DNA of 64,000 nt. It comes from Mesorhizobium sp. WSM3862. Lineage in GTDB: Bacteria > Pseudomonadota > Alphaproteobacteria > Rhizobiales > Rhizobiaceae. Both the position numbers and the translations under genes were made by a program. Shown here piece after piece: positions 27,753-37,479 of the stretch. Positions within the stretch are counted from its first letter, which is position 1. Each line of letters opens with the position of its first letter. The notes under the pieces were generated by a model. It was not told where the DNA came from. It made no database searches and saw only the letters and a program-made list of their open reading frames with translations. The stretch lies in the NCBI RefSeq assembly GCF_002294985.1, contig NZ_NSGE01000007.1, forward strand, positions 226,971 to 290,970, written 5' to 3'.

Positions 27753-28556
27753 CTAGAGCGCGCTCTTGGCCTGCTCGATCTTCTCCGCCAGAACCTGCTG
27801 TCCGAGCGCGCCGAACACCACCTCATTTCCGACCACATAGGACGGCGTGCCGGTGATCGACAGCTTGGTGGCGAGATCGTAGGTGCGCGAGAGCGCTTCG
27901 TTGATGCTCGGATCCTTCATCTTCTCGCGCAGCTTCGCCTCGTTGGCACCGAGCGAAACAGCGACCTTCATGGCGGTGGATTCGGTGGCACGGCCCTGGC
28001 TGCCGAGCAGCGCAGTGTGGAACTCGCTGTACTTCTCCGGCATCATCAGATGGAAGGCCATCGAGACCACGCTGGCCTTTTGCGAATCCGGGCTGAGGAT
28101 TGGAAACTCCTTGAGCACGAAGCGCAGGTCCGGATCGGCCTTGGTCAGCGCCTTCATGTCCTCAATGGCGCGTTTGCAGAAGCCGCAATTGTAGTCGTAG
28201 AACTCGACGATGGTGACTTTGCCCTTAGGGTTGCCGACCACGCCGTCGAAGGTGGAGTTGAAGATCTCGTCCTTCGCGTCCTTGATGACGCCGAGTGCGG
28301 CGAGCCGCTGCTCTTCCTTCTGCTTGGCCTCGAGCGCGTCCTGGACCTCGAGCAGGACCTCGGGGTTTTTCAACAGATAGTCGCGGATGATGCCTTCGAC
28401 CTCCTTGCGGTCGATCTTACTGTCCGCCGAGGCCATCTGGATGGCTTGCGTCGTGTCGGCCCTAGCGGCCTGCGGGCTTCCTGCCACGAAGCCGAATGCC
28501 AGCATGCCGAGCGCCACCGCCACGCCGGCGCTGCCGAGCAGGATTGCCTTGTTCAT
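27753..28556 (-). CDS. DsbA-family thiol:disulfide protein, exported
   Basis: Periplasmic thioredoxin-fold oxidoreductase of 267 residues. A signal peptide (about 1-33, cut near ARA-D), a helical N-terminal region with KxEVEGIIRDYLLKNPEVL typical of the Com1/ScsC-like group, the redox motif Cys124-Gly-Phe-Cys127, and the cis-Pro in TGTPSYVVG. The ATG at 28556 follows AAGGAA; the frame's earlier start is not needed. Downstream of the M48 protease on the same strand (57-bp gap), suggesting joint envelope quality control. Confidence 0.9.
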   Translation of the reverse strand: MNKAILLGSAGVAVALGMLAFGFVAGSPQAARADTTQAIQMASADSKIDRKEVEGIIRDYLLKNPEVLLEVQDALEAKQKEEQRLAALGVIKDAKDEIFNSTFDGVVGNPKGKVTIVEFYDYNCGFCKRAIEDMKALTKADPDLRFVLKEFPILSPDSQKASVVSMAFHLMMPEKYSEFHTALLGSQGRATESTAMKVAVSLGANEAKLREKMKDPSINEALSRTYDLATKLSITGTPSYVVGNEVVFGALGQQVLAEKIEQAKSAL

Positions 28557-28613
28557 GATCAGTTCCTTCTGCCTGTCCCGGTCCAACCTGGTCGCCGCGC
28601 GCGCCCGGGAGGT

Positions 28614-30005
28614 TCACTTGAGTTTGTTAGATGGCGTGTAGTTTATGATATCCTGCGCGCGAAGCCAGCGGGGCTCGCCGCGCTTCAATTTCTGTTGAGC
28701 GCGCATGGCGAAGATCTTCGCGTTCTTATAGTCGGCCGAATAGAAATGGCCCTCCGCCGTCGCAAGGTCGGCGGCCGGGATTTGCCCCAATTCGCCATAG
28801 GCTTGAGCCAGATAGCGGTAGGCTACGGAGTTTTCCTTGTCGCGCCCGATCCCGTTGTTGAGCTGCGCCACCGCTTTGTTGATTGAGTCCGGCGTGCCGA
28901 CCGCCATCAGCGCCTGGCCGAGCGAGACCAGCAGCAAGCCGGACCGCGCCGCGTCGAGGCTCGCCGCTTTGGCATAGGCATCCGCGGCGTCCTTGGGCCT
29001 GTTGGCCTTCATCAGGATGTCGCCGCGAAGTTCCTGGAAATAGGGGTTTTTCGGCTGTTCCTTGATCAGCGCCGCGGTTTTCGTCAGCGCGGTGCCAGGG
29101 TTGCCGTAGAGATAGGTCTGCTGCGCGTCGCCGTAGCGCGAGGCCAGACTGGTCGGGTTCTTGCGCATCAGCCGCGCCACCGCCGCCTGGCCTTGCATAT
29201 AGGCCGCGATCTTGATGCGCATCATGTCATGCCGCTGCTGCAGCGCCGGCGCGTCGACCTGGCTGACATAAGGGCTCGCCTTGACCAGCACCTCGAGATT
29301 GGCGATGCGCTCCCGGGGCATCGGATGGCTGATCCGGTAAGGATCGAGCTGGGTGCCCGACAGCGAAAGCGCGCTCTGGAATCGCCCGAAGGTCTTCAGC
29401 ATGCCCATGCCGGACTGGCCGGTGGCATTCAGGTAGGTGATCGCCGAGCGGTCGGCGGTGATTTCTTCGCCCCGCTGATAGGCAAGGATGCTGCGCTGCG
29501 CCATCTCGCCGCCGCCGGCCGCGACGCCCATGCCGGCGCCGGCAAGGCCGCGGCTGTTGGTGGTGGCGCCGGCCACGATCGCGCCCGCCCCGAGCAGCGT
29601 GGCGATGATGGCCATGGTCTTGGCGCGATCGAGTTGATCGCGCAGCTTCTGCTGGTGGCCGCCGGCAATATGGCCGGCCTCGTGCGCGATGACGCCGATG
29701 ATCTCGTTCGGCGTCTCGGCCGTCACCAGCGCGCCGGTGTTGATGAACAGGCGGCGGCCGGTCACGAACGCATTGAAGCTCTGGTCGTTGACGAGAACGA
29801 TGTCGATCCCGTCATTGGCGAGGCCCGCCGCCTTGAAGATCGGTCGGGCATAGTCGCGCACCAGCGCCTCGATCTCGGCGTCGCGCACCACCGGCACGCC
29901 TTGCGCGAAGGCGCTCAGCGAAGTGGACACCGCGACGGCGGCGGCAAGCAGGAGCGTCGCAAATCCGCGCGCGGTTCGCCCTATTGCGGTCGATCTATCC
30001 ATCAT
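28614..30005 (-). CDS. M48 family metalloprotease with TPR region (BepA-like)
   Basis: Periplasmic zinc protease of 463 residues. Signal peptide (hydrophobic 14-35), zinc motif HEAGH at 108-112 with the third ligand in GEEITADRSAI, and a C-terminal half of tetratricopeptide-like helices (from about 300, PKNPYFQELRGDILMKANR...). The layout matches BepA/YfgC, which removes misfolded outer-membrane proteins; that role is inferred. Two consecutive ATG codons (30005, 30002) are possible starts. Confidence 0.9.
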   Translation of the reverse strand: MMDRSTAIGRTARGFATLLLAAAVAVSTSLSAFAQGVPVVRDAEIEALVRDYARPIFKAAGLANDGIDIVLVNDQSFNAFVTGRRLFINTGALVTAETPNEIIGVIAHEAGHIAGGHQQKLRDQLDRAKTMAIIATLLGAGAIVAGATTNSRGLAGAGMGVAAGGGEMAQRSILAYQRGEEITADRSAITYLNATGQSGMGMLKTFGRFQSALSLSGTQLDPYRISHPMPRERIANLEVLVKASPYVSQVDAPALQQRHDMMRIKIAAYMQGQAAVARLMRKNPTSLASRYGDAQQTYLYGNPGTALTKTAALIKEQPKNPYFQELRGDILMKANRPKDAADAYAKAASLDAARSGLLLVSLGQALMAVGTPDSINKAVAQLNNGIGRDKENSVAYRYLAQAYGELGQIPAADLATAEGHFYSADYKNAKIFAMRAQQKLKRGEPRWLRAQDIINYTPSNKLK

Positions 30006-30212
30006 CGTTCGGGTCGGCTCAACATGACAGGTCCACTGGTAGACGAGCGGGCGAAGGATGAAAAGTCGGCGCCATTAACTTCCTGCGCGCTTGTGATCCC
30101 CACACCAATCGGGCATTTGTGCGGCGCTGCCGTCGAACTCCCGGCAGTTCCAGGGCAAGCGAGCGATGGTTTGCCTGTGGATTTGCCAACCAAAGGCAGG
30201 CTGAAGAGTCAG

Positions 30213-31361
30213 ATGGTCGTTTCGCTTTCACGCCGCGGCGAGGTCGAGCCGTTCCACGCCATGGATATTCTGGCCGAGGCCAACCGGCTGAAGGCGATCG
30301 GTATTCCCGTGGTGTCGATGGCAGTCGGCCAGCCGTCGGACCCGGCGCCGGTCGGCGTCCGCGAAGCCGCAGCTCTCGCGCTGAAGCACGGCCGCATCGG
30401 CTACACCGATGCTCTGGGCCTGGCGGAGCTGCGCAAGGCGATCGCCGCGCACTATGGCGAGCATTACGGAATTGATGTCGCGCCGGCCCGTATCGCCGTC
30501 ACAACCGGATCGTCCGCCGCCTTCAACCTGGCTTTCCTGGCGATGTTCGATCCCGGCGACCGCGTCGCCATCGCCGCGCCCGGCTATCCGGCCTACCGCA
30601 ACATCATGGCCGCGCTTGGCATCGAGATCGTCGAGATCGAGCTTGGCTCGGACGCCTATCTGCATGCCGACCACCTGAAGAGCGCACACCGCGAGAAGCC
30701 GTTGAAAGGCGTGCTGTTTGCCAGTCCAGCCAATCCGACCGGCGCGGTCATTCCAGCCGACGAGCTTTCCGCGTTGGTGAAGACCGCAGGCGAGCTTGGC
30801 ATCGCGGTGATCTCGGACGAAATCTACCACCGGCTGGCCTATGCCGCGCCCGATGTCACTGCACTTGCCTGTGGCGCCGGCGTGACGGTGATCAACTCCT
30901 TCTCGAAATACTATTGCATGACCGGCTGGCGCATCGGCTGGATGGTGCTGCCGGAGGAACTGGTGCGGCCGGTCGAGCGCATCGCGCAGAGCCTTTACAT
31001 CTCGCCGCCGGAACTGTCGCAGGTCGCGGCGATCGAGGCCTTCAATGCCACGCAAGAGCTCGAAGCGGTGAAGGCGCGTTATGCCTGGAACCGCGACCTG
31101 CTGATAAAGCGTCTGCCGAAGCTGGGCTTCCCGCTCGCAGCGCCCATGGACGGCGCTTTCTACGCCTTCTGCGATGTCACGCGGCACACCAATGACAGCA
31201 TGGCCTTCGCGCGCAAGATGCTGGCCGAGGCGCATGTAGCGGCTACGCCCGGCCGTGATTTCGATCCGCTCCAGGGCCATCGCACCATGCGCTTTTCCTA
31301 TGCCGGCAGCCATGACGACATGGTCGAGGCGCTGGCGCGCATCGAAAGTTGGCTGAAATAG
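30213..31361 (+). CDS. class I/II pyridoxal-phosphate aminotransferase
   Basis: Fold-type I aminotransferase of 382 residues: AVGQPSDPAP near the start, TTGSSAAFNLAF for cofactor binding, SPANPTGAVI, and the PLP lysine in NSFSKYYCMTGWRIGW. The open frame extends far upstream to 29193 only as a shadow of the M48 gene; the ATG at 30213 gives normal size. Substrate unknown. Its stop is 5 bp before the glutaminase start, so the pair is probably an operon that moves amino nitrogen. Confidence 0.88.
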   Translation: MVVSLSRRGEVEPFHAMDILAEANRLKAIGIPVVSMAVGQPSDPAPVGVREAAALALKHGRIGYTDALGLAELRKAIAAHYGEHYGIDVAPARIAVTTGSSAAFNLAFLAMFDPGDRVAIAAPGYPAYRNIMAALGIEIVEIELGSDAYLHADHLKSAHREKPLKGVLFASPANPTGAVIPADELSALVKTAGELGIAVISDEIYHRLAYAAPDVTALACGAGVTVINSFSKYYCMTGWRIGWMVLPEELVRPVERIAQSLYISPPELSQVAAIEAFNATQELEAVKARYAWNRDLLIKRLPKLGFPLAAPMDGAFYAFCDVTRHTNDSMAFARKMLAEAHVAATPGRDFDPLQGHRTMRFSYAGSHDDMVEALARIESWLK

Positions 31362-31366
31362 ACGCC

Positions 31367-32296
31367 ATGCCCGAGCTTGAACAGGCGCTGGCGGAAGTGG
31401 CCGCCGAAATGACCGAGCGCAGCGATCGCGGCGATGTCGCCACCTATATCCCGCAGCTCGGCAAGGTCGATCCGAAGAAATTCGGCATTGCCGCCGTGAC
31501 CAATGACGGTCGCATCATCCTTGCCGGCGATGCCGATCAGCCCTTTTCGATCCAGAGCGTCTCGAAGGTGTTCACGCTGACCCTGGCGCTGGGCAAGGTC
31601 GGCGATGCGTTGTGGCAGCGTGTCGGCCGCGAGCCGTCGGGCAATCCGTTCAACTCGATCGTCCAGCTCGAGCATGAGAGCGGCATTCCGCGCAATCCGT
31701 TCATCAACGCCGGCGCCATCGTCGTATCCGACATCCTGCTTGCCGGCCACCAGCCGCGCGAGGCGATCGGCGAGATCCTGCGCTTCGTCCAATTCCTGGC
31801 CGACGACGACACGATCATCATCGACCGCGAGGTCGCGGCCTCGGAACGCGCTACCGGCTACCGCAACTTCGCTCTGGCCAATTACATGAAGTCCTTTGGC
31901 AATCTCGACCATGAGCCGGAGCTGGCGCTGGGCGTCTACTTCCATCATTGCGCCATCGCCATGAGCTGCCGGCAGCTCGCCATGGCCGGCCGCTTCCTCG
32001 CCAATGGCGGTCGGAACCCGGCGACCGGGCTGTCGGTAGTGTCGACCGAGCGTGCGCGCCGCATCGGCGCGCTGATGCTGACCTGCGGCCACTATGACGG
32101 CTCCGGCGATTTCGCCTTCCGTGTCGGCATTCCGGGTAAGAGTGGCGTCGGCGGCGGTATTCTTGGCATCGTGCCGGGCGTCGCCTCGCTCGCCGTCTGG
32201 TCCCCCGGCCTCAACGAGAACGGCAATTCCAAGCTCGGCTCCATAGCGCTTGAGAAGCTCGCCAGGATGATGAACTGGTCGATCTTCGCGCCTTAG
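31367..32296 (+). CDS. glsA: glutaminase
   Basis: Serine-dependent glutaminase converting glutamine to glutamate and ammonia; 309 residues, the normal length. Signatures: Ser-x-x-Lys in IQSVSKVFTL, NPFNSIVQLEHESGIPRNPFINAGA in part, YFHHCAIAMSCRQLA and the glycine-rich GKSGVGGGILGIVPG. ATG at 31367 preferred; an ATG-less upstream start at 31349 would overlap the aminotransferase. Convergent with rne. Confidence 0.95.
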   Translation: MPELEQALAEVAAEMTERSDRGDVATYIPQLGKVDPKKFGIAAVTNDGRIILAGDADQPFSIQSVSKVFTLTLALGKVGDALWQRVGREPSGNPFNSIVQLEHESGIPRNPFINAGAIVVSDILLAGHQPREAIGEILRFVQFLADDDTIIIDREVAASERATGYRNFALANYMKSFGNLDHEPELALGVYFHHCAIAMSCRQLAMAGRFLANGGRNPATGLSVVSTERARRIGALMLTCGHYDGSGDFAFRVGIPGKSGVGGGILGIVPGVASLAVWSPGLNENGNSKLGSIALEKLARMMNWSIFAP

Positions 32297-32326
32297 CAGG
32301 TGCTGGGGCGCAAGATTGGAAGGCCA

Positions 32327-32360
32327 GAAAACGAAAATCCCGCGCCGGGCGGCACGGGAT
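32327..32360. terminator. terminator between glsA and rne
   Basis: ATCCCG (32337-32342) pairs with CGGGAT (32355-32360), the interior also pairing; on the minus strand it runs into TTTTCGTTTT, so it mainly ends rne. It could also serve glsA. Confidence 0.75.
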
Positions 32361-32398
32361 CTTCTGTTTAACAACTAAGCCTAATGAGCTGACAGAGC

Positions 32399-35353
32399 TT
32401 AGAAAAAACCCTTCCGCTGCCACCAGCCGGCACGCTTCGGCTTTTCTTCGGTCTTGGCTTCCTCGCTGACGTTGGACGAAACGACGGGGACAGCCGGCGT
32501 GTCGATCGACTGCGGTTTGCGCCGCGTCGGATGGGCATTGACCTGCGCTTCGGCCTCGGTCGGAGCAGCAGCGGCCGCTGCCAGCTCCGGTTCGGCGGCC
32601 GCAGGTTCAGCGGGAAGTTCCGCCGCCCGCTCGGGCGCTTTCTCGGAGACGGTTTCCTCGACAGCCTTCTTCGATCGCGGTGCACGGCGAGGCTTCTTCG
32701 GCTTCTCCGTTTCCGCAACATCGTCATTGTCGGGCGAGGGTGCGGCCTGCTCTTCGGCTGCAGCGACCGGCGGGGCGCCTTCGGGAGCTTCGACTTCCGC
32801 TTCTTCGCCTTCGAAACCATCGCCGGCATCGGCATCGGCAGGGATTTCGCCTTCCTCGCGGCGATTGCGCTTGCCGCCGCGCTTGCCGCGACGGCGCTTC
32901 TTGCCCTGCCCCTCTTCGCTCGCTTCGGCGTCGGCCGGAGCTTCGGCCGTTACCTCGGCTGCTGCTTCGCCAGCAATCGTGCCGGCGTCCGCAGGTGCGG
33001 GGGCCGAGACGGCATCGCCATGGCCTTGATGCTCGCGGTCGCGATCCTTGCCGCCGCGCCGCCGACGGCGTTTGCGGCGCTTGCGGCCGCCTTCGCCGTC
33101 CTCGGACCGCTGCGGATGCTGTCCCTGCTGTGGATGGCGCGGCTGTTCGGCCTGGACCGATACCTCCTCTTCCTCCTCGACGACGATCTCGTCCTCGGGT
33201 TCTTCCGGCTCGACATAGGTCGGCAGGCTGCGCACCTCGACGAAGCCTTCCGGCTTCTCAGCCACCGCGCCGCGGAAGATCGCGTAGTGTTGCGCGCCCA
33301 GCGTCTCGTCGGCTTCGAGCGTGATGCTCAGGCCGAACCGGGCCTCGAGCTCGACCAGATTGGCGCGCTTGTGGTTGAGCACATAAAGCGCGGTCGCCGC
33401 CGGCGTGCGCACTGTGATGTGGCTGCGCGAATCCTTGAGCAGGAATTCCTCGATTGCCCGCACCACCATCAGCGCCACCGAGGAGTCCGATCTCACATGG
33501 CCCGTGCCGCCGCAATGCGGGCAGGGCTTCATCGTCGATTCCAGCACGCTGGCACGGATGCGCTGGCGCGACATCTCCATCAGGCCGAAATGCGAGATGC
33601 GACCGACCTGGATGCGGGCGCGATCGTTCTTGAGGTGATCCTTCAGCCGCTTCTCGACCGCGCGGTTGTTGCGGTTCTCCTCCATGTCGATGAAGTCGAT
33701 GACGATCAGGCCGGCAAGGTCGCGCAGCCTGAGCTGCCGCGCGACTTCCTCGGCGGCCTCCAGATTGGTGTGGAGCGCGGTGTCCTCGATCGAATGCTCC
33801 TTGGTGGAGCGGCCGGAGTTGACGTCGATCGAGACCAGCGCCTCGGTCTGGTTGATGATGATGTAGCCGCCGCTCTTCAGCGTCACTTGCGGCTGCAGCA
33901 TCCGGTCGAGCTGCGCCTCGATGCCGTTGCGCACGAAGATCGGCGTGGTGTCGCGGTAGGGCTGCACCACCTTGGCATGGCTCGGCATCAGCATGCGCAT
34001 GAAGTCCTTGGCCTCGCGGTAGCCGTCCTCGCCGGAGACCAGGATCTCGTCGATATCCTTGTTGTAGAGGTCGCGAACCGAGCGCTTGATCAGGCTGCCT
34101 TCCTCATAGACCAGGGCAGGGGCCGTGGACTGCAGCGTGAGATTGCGGACATTCTCCCAAAGCCGCATCAGATATTCGTAGTCGCGCTTGATCTCGGCCT
34201 TGGTGCGGCTTTCGCCGGCGGTGCGCAGGATGACTCCCATGCCCTGCGGCACCTCGAGATCGGCGACGACCTCCTTCAGCCGCTTGCGGTCCTGGGCATT
34301 GGTGATCTTGCGCGAGATGCCGCCGCCGCGCGCCGTGTTCGGCATCAAGACCGAATAGCGGCCGGCGAGCGACAGATAGGTGGTCAGCGCCGCGCCCTTG
34401 TTGCCGCGCTCTTCCTTGACGACCTGGACCAGCAGGATCTGGCGGCGCTTGATGACTTCCTGGATCTTGTACTGGCGGCGCACCGGCTTGCGGCGGTTGC
34501 GAACCTCTTCAAGCGCATCCTCGGCGCCGACCGATTCGATTTCGTGTTCGTCCGAATGTGCGGACGAAACTTCTTCGAGCATGCCGCGATCATCGTCGCT
34601 GGGAGCGGCTTCCTCGGCCGGAGCGACCTCGCTGGTCGATTCGGCCTGCACCGGTTCCGAAATCACATCCGCATCGATGCTCGCGGCGATCGAAGTGGGG
34701 CCGCTCTCGGAAGGCTGGCGATTCTCGCTGTCGGTCGCATCGGCTTCTTCGGTGTCGCTGCCGGCTTCGGGGGCCTTGTTCTCCTCTTCGCCGGCTGCCT
34801 CGGCTACGGTCTCAACGGTTTCGGAGCCTTCGGTGGCTTCGGTCGAGGTATCGGCCGCATCGCCGGGCTCATCAGCGGAAGCGCTGGAAGCTGCGACCTC
34901 ATCGGCGCTTTCGCCGCCTTCGTCGGCACCGGCAGCATCGGAACCGCGCTTTTGCTCGGCCCGGTCGCGGTTCTTGCCGCCGCGCCGGCGGTTGCGGCGG
35001 CCGCCGCGATCGCGCGCCTGCTGTTCCTCGCCGGTCTCGGCCTCCTCGTCCTCTTCGTCGTCCGCCTCCTGCGCTTCGGCGCGCAGCAGGGCCTGACGGT
35101 CGGCGACCGGGATCTGGTAATAGTCGGGGTGAATTTCACTGAAGGCGAGAAAACCGTGACGGTTGCCGCCATATTCGACAAAGGCTGCCTGAAGGGAAGG
35201 TTCGACGCGGGTTACGCGGGCGAGATAGATGTTTCCTTTGAGCTGCTTCTTGTCCTGGGATTCAAAGTCGAATTCTTCGATGCGGTTACCGCGAACGACA
35301 ACAACGCGTGTTTCCTCCGGGTGGGAGGCGTCTATCAGCATCTTGTTGGGCAT
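32399..35353 (-). CDS. rne: ribonuclease E
   Basis: Essential endonuclease for mRNA decay and rRNA processing, 984 residues. N-terminal S1 region (about 25-80, KGNIYLARVTRVEPSLQAAFVEYG in part) is split by a strongly acidic, low-complexity insertion (about 95-290) usual in this order. Catalytic DNase-I-like part includes VSIDVNSGRSTK and IDFIDMEE; the zinc link is CPHC in MKPCPHCGGTGH. The C-terminal third is Arg/Glu/Ala-rich scaffold ending WWQRKGFF. Divergent from the amidase gene. Confidence 0.97.
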   Translation of the reverse strand: MPNKMLIDASHPEETRVVVVRGNRIEEFDFESQDKKQLKGNIYLARVTRVEPSLQAAFVEYGGNRHGFLAFSEIHPDYYQIPVADRQALLRAEAQEADDEEDEEAETGEEQQARDRGGRRNRRRGGKNRDRAEQKRGSDAAGADEGGESADEVAASSASADEPGDAADTSTEATEGSETVETVAEAAGEEENKAPEAGSDTEEADATDSENRQPSESGPTSIAASIDADVISEPVQAESTSEVAPAEEAAPSDDDRGMLEEVSSAHSDEHEIESVGAEDALEEVRNRRKPVRRQYKIQEVIKRRQILLVQVVKEERGNKGAALTTYLSLAGRYSVLMPNTARGGGISRKITNAQDRKRLKEVVADLEVPQGMGVILRTAGESRTKAEIKRDYEYLMRLWENVRNLTLQSTAPALVYEEGSLIKRSVRDLYNKDIDEILVSGEDGYREAKDFMRMLMPSHAKVVQPYRDTTPIFVRNGIEAQLDRMLQPQVTLKSGGYIIINQTEALVSIDVNSGRSTKEHSIEDTALHTNLEAAEEVARQLRLRDLAGLIVIDFIDMEENRNNRAVEKRLKDHLKNDRARIQVGRISHFGLMEMSRQRIRASVLESTMKPCPHCGGTGHVRSDSSVALMVVRAIEEFLLKDSRSHITVRTPAATALYVLNHKRANLVELEARFGLSITLEADETLGAQHYAIFRGAVAEKPEGFVEVRSLPTYVEPEEPEDEIVVEEEEEVSVQAEQPRHPQQGQHPQRSEDGEGGRKRRKRRRRRGGKDRDREHQGHGDAVSAPAPADAGTIAGEAAAEVTAEAPADAEASEEGQGKKRRRGKRGGKRNRREEGEIPADADAGDGFEGEEAEVEAPEGAPPVAAAEEQAAPSPDNDDVAETEKPKKPRRAPRSKKAVEETVSEKAPERAAELPAEPAAAEPELAAAAAAPTEAEAQVNAHPTRRKPQSIDTPAVPVVSSNVSEEAKTEEKPKRAGWWQRKGFF

Positions 35354-35990
35354 TATTTCGTTTCCTCCCGGCAGCCATCAGCCGCAGCTGGCGAGGCAGA
35401 CCCCGCCGCTGTGTGCCTGGATTTGTGTGGCTGCCGGATATTTGAATGTCCGCCGGCCGGAGCTTGAGCGCGATGGCGGTGCCGCCCGCAGCCACAATGG
35501 CGCGGTTCGATGCGGACCTTTCCATGATTGCGCTTGAAGCCATCGGCACCCAGCAGAACCTTTTGAACCAAAGCCCGGGCTTGGCCGGACCAGCTTGTTT
35601 GCTCGCACAGAGCCGGCGCGGGAGATCCCGGCCGTTTTCATCGCGCAAGCGATTCCCCCGCCACGGGAGCACGCCTGCGAAAATCGTCGCGATCATCTGA
35701 AACCCGGAAGCGCCTTGCACATCTTACCCTGGCGGGAAGCTGCAGGGCGGGCGGTTCCAGGATTGCAGTGATCCAATGTCGCTTTTATGATTTGGCGGGT
35801 TGGAAGGCAACCCCGATTTCGGATGCCGGCAAAAAGCGCTTCCGCAGGGGAAGGTGGCGCTCCACCTGCTGCATGAAAGGCTTGGTTAACCTTCTCTGGA
35901 TACCAATCGTTAATCGGGTTGGCCGCCAGACAGGCCGTTCTGCCAAACAGGCCGGCGCGAGGCGCCTAACGGGGAGCGACTGGAATAGAG
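35354..35990. other. long divergent region between rne and the amidase
   Basis: No gene seen. On the minus strand it must hold the rne promoter and probably a long leader, as rne mRNA leaders are known to mediate autoregulation in other bacteria. It includes a GGTTAACC palindrome near 35884 on the amidase side. Open frames here have atypical composition. Confidence 0.5.
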
Positions 35991-37247
35991 ATGGGACTGG
36001 CAGGCACCGCAGACAAGGAGCGTGGCGCCGCCGGATATCTGCGGCTCATGGCAAGGACTGTTTTCCTGCTGGTGATCCTGCTTGGCGCGACCGCCGCCTC
36101 GCGGGCCGACGGGTTGCTTGGCGCCACCGGCTACAAGATGGCCGGCGACGCGACCAAGATGCGCATCGTCGTGACCTTCGACCGAGAACCGGACGTGAAG
36201 TGGTTCCTGCTGCGCGGTCCCAGCCGCCTTGTCGTCGACCTGCCGCGCACGCGATTCGCCCTCAACGCCAAGGACGTGAAGCCGCGCGGGCTGGTGCGCG
36301 CCGTTCGCTACGGCGATCAGGGCAAAGGCTCGCGGCTGATCCTGACCGGCAAGGGACCGTTTGCCGTCGACAAGCTCGAGGTGCTGAAGAATGACGATGG
36401 CAGCGGCTATCGCGTCGCCATCGACATGTCGGCCGCATCGGAAAGAGAATTCGACGAGGCTTTGGCCAACCAATCGCTGACCACCGGCTCGACCGTTTCT
36501 ACCGACAAGGGCGGCCGTGTCGGCACAGGGCCGATTTCGGCGCCTGGGCACCGCTTCACAGTGGTCATCGATCCGGGTCATGGCGGCGTCGACGGCGGCG
36601 CGGAGAGCGCCGGCGGCACGGTCGAGAAGAACGTCACGCTCGCCTTTGCGACCGAACTACGTGACAAGCTGGCCGCGGTCGGCAGCTATGATGTCTATAT
36701 GACACGGGACAGTGACGTGTACCTGCCGCTCGACGAGCGCGTGCGCATCGCCCGCCAGCACGAAGCCGATCTCTTGATCTCCATCCATGCCGATACGATC
36801 GCCGTCAGAGGTCTCCGCGGCGCCACGGTCTACACGCTCTCGGACAAGGCTTCCGATCCCGAGGCTCAGGCGCTCGCCGATCGTGAAAACCTCTCCGACC
36901 AGTTCGCCGGCCTAAAGATCGAGGACGACAATAAGGAGGTCACCGACATCCTGATCGACCTGATCCGCCGCGAGACCCACGGCTTTTCGATGAGCTTTGC
37001 GCACACGCTGGTCGGCCAGTTGTCGACCAGCGTCGGTCTGATCAACAATCCGCAGCGCTCGGCCGGCTTCAAGGTGCTGAAGGCGCCCGACGTGCCCTCG
37101 GTTCTGGTCGAGCTTGGTTACCTCTCCAACAGCAAGGACGAGGCGCAATTGCTCAGCGCCGACTGGCGCGGCAAGGCGGCTCAGAGCATAACCAATGCCG
37201 TTGCCCTGTTTGCCGCGGCGAAAGCGGGAGCCAGGGCTGGGGGCTGA
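35991..37247 (+). CDS. amiC: N-acetylmuramoyl-L-alanine amidase (AMIN + Amidase_3)
   Basis: Periplasmic septal amidase cutting the lactyl-amide bond of peptidoglycan. 418 residues: signal peptide (hydrophobic 23-38), AMIN domain (about 45-145), Amidase_3 domain (about 180-410) with zinc ligands in IDPGHGGVDGG, VEKNVTL and SIHAD, and the catalytic Glu in VLVELGYLSN. A second ATG at 36048 places the signal peptide at the very N-terminus and may be the true start. Followed by PBP1A on the same strand. Confidence 0.92.
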   Translation: MGLAGTADKERGAAGYLRLMARTVFLLVILLGATAASRADGLLGATGYKMAGDATKMRIVVTFDREPDVKWFLLRGPSRLVVDLPRTRFALNAKDVKPRGLVRAVRYGDQGKGSRLILTGKGPFAVDKLEVLKNDDGSGYRVAIDMSAASEREFDEALANQSLTTGSTVSTDKGGRVGTGPISAPGHRFTVVIDPGHGGVDGGAESAGGTVEKNVTLAFATELRDKLAAVGSYDVYMTRDSDVYLPLDERVRIARQHEADLLISIHADTIAVRGLRGATVYTLSDKASDPEAQALADRENLSDQFAGLKIEDDNKEVTDILIDLIRRETHGFSMSFAHTLVGQLSTSVGLINNPQRSAGFKVLKAPDVPSVLVELGYLSNSKDEAQLLSADWRGKAAQSITNAVALFAAAKAGARAGG

Positions 37248-37479
37248 CGGGGGCCGAACCCGCCCACAACCTTGAGCCGTCCTACAACCGCAAGCAGCGT
37301 TGCGCGACGACAACACGTGGCGTTATTATTTGGCGGACGGAGTTCCTGAAACTTCGTGCTGCCGTATTTTGTCCACATGGTCGCGACAATGGGTTTCCAT
37401 TGCGGATTGGGACCGCCCCTGAAGCTTGCGCGACTGTCGGCTTCGTTTAGGAAATCCCGGACCTCGGACTGGAGCGGGC

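Noticed and set aside
29193..31361. 722-codon aminotransferase fusion
   Set aside because: The N-terminal 340 codons are antisense to the M48 protease.
32531..35467. 978-codon open frame opposite rne
   Set aside because: Antisense shadow of a GC-rich gene with strong third-position bias; no recognisable domain.
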